From Prauserella_A sp040635515 (GTDB lineage Bacteria; Actinomycetota; Actinomycetes; Mycobacteriales; Pseudonocardiaceae): DNA of 64,000 nucleotides. Of this stretch, positions 63,313 to 64,000 are shown in pieces. The stretch lies in assembly GCA_040635515.1 (NCBI GenBank), contig JBEYHY010000001.1:1178001-1242000 (forward strand). The letters run 5' to 3'. The translations under genes and the position numbers were made by a program. The notes under the pieces are model-generated. The model was not told where the DNA came from, ran no database searches, and worked only from the letters and a program-made list of their open reading frames with translations. The stretch's first letter is position 1, and each line of letters begins with the position of its first letter.

Positions 63313-64000
63313 ATGACCGGACGTGTTCACGGCAAGGTCGCCTTCATCACCGGGGCCGCGCGAGGCCAGGGAAGGGCACACGCCGTCCGCTTGGCGCAAG
63401 AAGGTGCCGACATCATCGCCGTCGACATCTGCGCACCGATCCCCAACGTGCCCTACGCCGCCGCGACCCGCGAGGACCTCGACCAGACCGTCAAGCAGGT
63501 GGAGGCACTCGACCGCAGGATCGTCTCCAGGGTCGTGGACACGAGGGACGCCGGCGCGCTCAAGGCCGCGGCCGACGAGGGCGTCGCGGAACTGGGCAAG
63601 CTGGACATCGTCGTGGCCAACGCGGGCATCTGCATCGCGGCCGAATGGGACAAGGTCACCCCGGAAATCTTCCGCGACACCATCGACATCAACCTCGTCG
63701 GCACCTGGAACACGATCATGGCCACGGCGCCACACCTGGTCGCGGGCGGCGGCGGTTCGATCATCCTGACCTCCTCGGCGGCCGGGCTCAAAGGGCTCCC
63801 CTTCCTGACGCCGTACGTGGCCAGCAAGCACGGTGTCACCGGGATGGCCCGCTCGTTCGCCAACGAACTGGCCGTGCACAACATCCGCGTGAACAGCCTG
63901 CATCCGACGGGCGTCCGGACCCCGATGGGGGGCGGGGAGGCAACCGCGGCCTTCGGCCCCGCGATGGAGAAGAACCCCAGGGTGGGCGGCATGTTCGCCA
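63313..64000 (+). CDS. mycofactocin-coupled SDR family oxidoreductase, cut by window end
   Basis: 229 residues present; no stop before the window end. TGAARGQGRAHAVRLAQEGA, DICAPIPNVPYAAATREDLD (the insertion after the second strand typical of mycofactocin-coupled SDRs), NAGIC, SSAAGLKG and YVASK are visible. Such SDRs keep NAD(H) bound and pass electrons to mycofactocin while oxidising an alcohol. ATG 63313 after AAAGAGG. Adjacency to mftD supports the assignment. Confidence 0.8.
   Translation, partial: MTGRVHGKVAFITGAARGQGRAHAVRLAQEGADIIAVDICAPIPNVPYAAATREDLDQTVKQVEALDRRIVSRVVDTRDAGALKAAADEGVAELGKLDIVVANAGICIAAEWDKVTPEIFRDTIDINLVGTWNTIMATAPHLVAGGGGSIILTSSAAGLKGLPFLTPYVASKHGVTGMARSFANELAVHNIRVNSLHPTGVRTPMGGGEATAAFGPAMEKNPRVGGMFA

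Overview
The window is high-GC DNA, dense with genes and with many GTG starts and 4-bp ATGA/GTGA stop-start overlaps. The content (DUF574 methyltransferase, DUF3618/holin-X pair, KshA/HsaC-like ring-degradation enzymes, MftD, HelD, two-domain small laccase) points to a chromosome segment of an actinomycete, most likely Pseudonocardiales (Amycolatopsis/Prauserella type). That assignment is an inference. There is no rRNA, tRNA, insertion sequence or CRISPR array that I can support.

Layout. 0-7 kb: sugar-acid/dihydroxy-acid dehydratase, a small membrane protein, a membrane-anchored beta-propeller, an Ohr peroxidase, a frameshifted conserved gene, and a DedA-like ORF that runs into the antisense of an IclR regulator. 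7-11.6 kb: a four-gene ring-cleavage operon (extradiol dioxygenase, KshA-like Rieske oxygenase, HsaA-like flavin hydroxylase, HsaD-like hydrolase). 11.6-16.2 kb: holin-X/DUF3618 pair, methyltransferase-TetR-MerR operon with a double palindromic operator, and a solitary ClpX. 16.8-22.3 kb: methionine block, metY-metX divergent from a MetQNI importer. 22.4-34 kb: LemA/HtpX-like pair, regulators, a secreted alpha/beta hydrolase, a second HsaA-like enzyme and HelD. 34-42.2 kb: a secreted copper/carbohydrate locus (small laccase, a 1332-residue ThuA/F5-8C/PQQ-type/PKD/DUF1080 protein, and a cupredoxin fused to Ig-like repeats). 42.6-50.2 kb: metabolic enzymes and regulators. 50.4-60.1 kb: two divergent ABC import units, the second ending in a flavin monooxygenase, probably for organosulfur or peptide-like substrates. 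60.3-64 kb: catalase, MftD and a mycofactocin-type SDR cut by the window end.

The most unusual feature is a family of nine short tandem arrays with an exact 21-bp period, all in intergenic DNA. The unit reads roughly GAGATCCGC-N3-CAGGAC-N3. Six arrays directly follow a stop codon (sometimes after a hairpin terminator). In those six the unit strand matches the gene just upstream, and a variant first unit carrying GCGAGTCCC lies nearest the gene. Two further arrays face a partner array head to head. I know of no named element that matches this.
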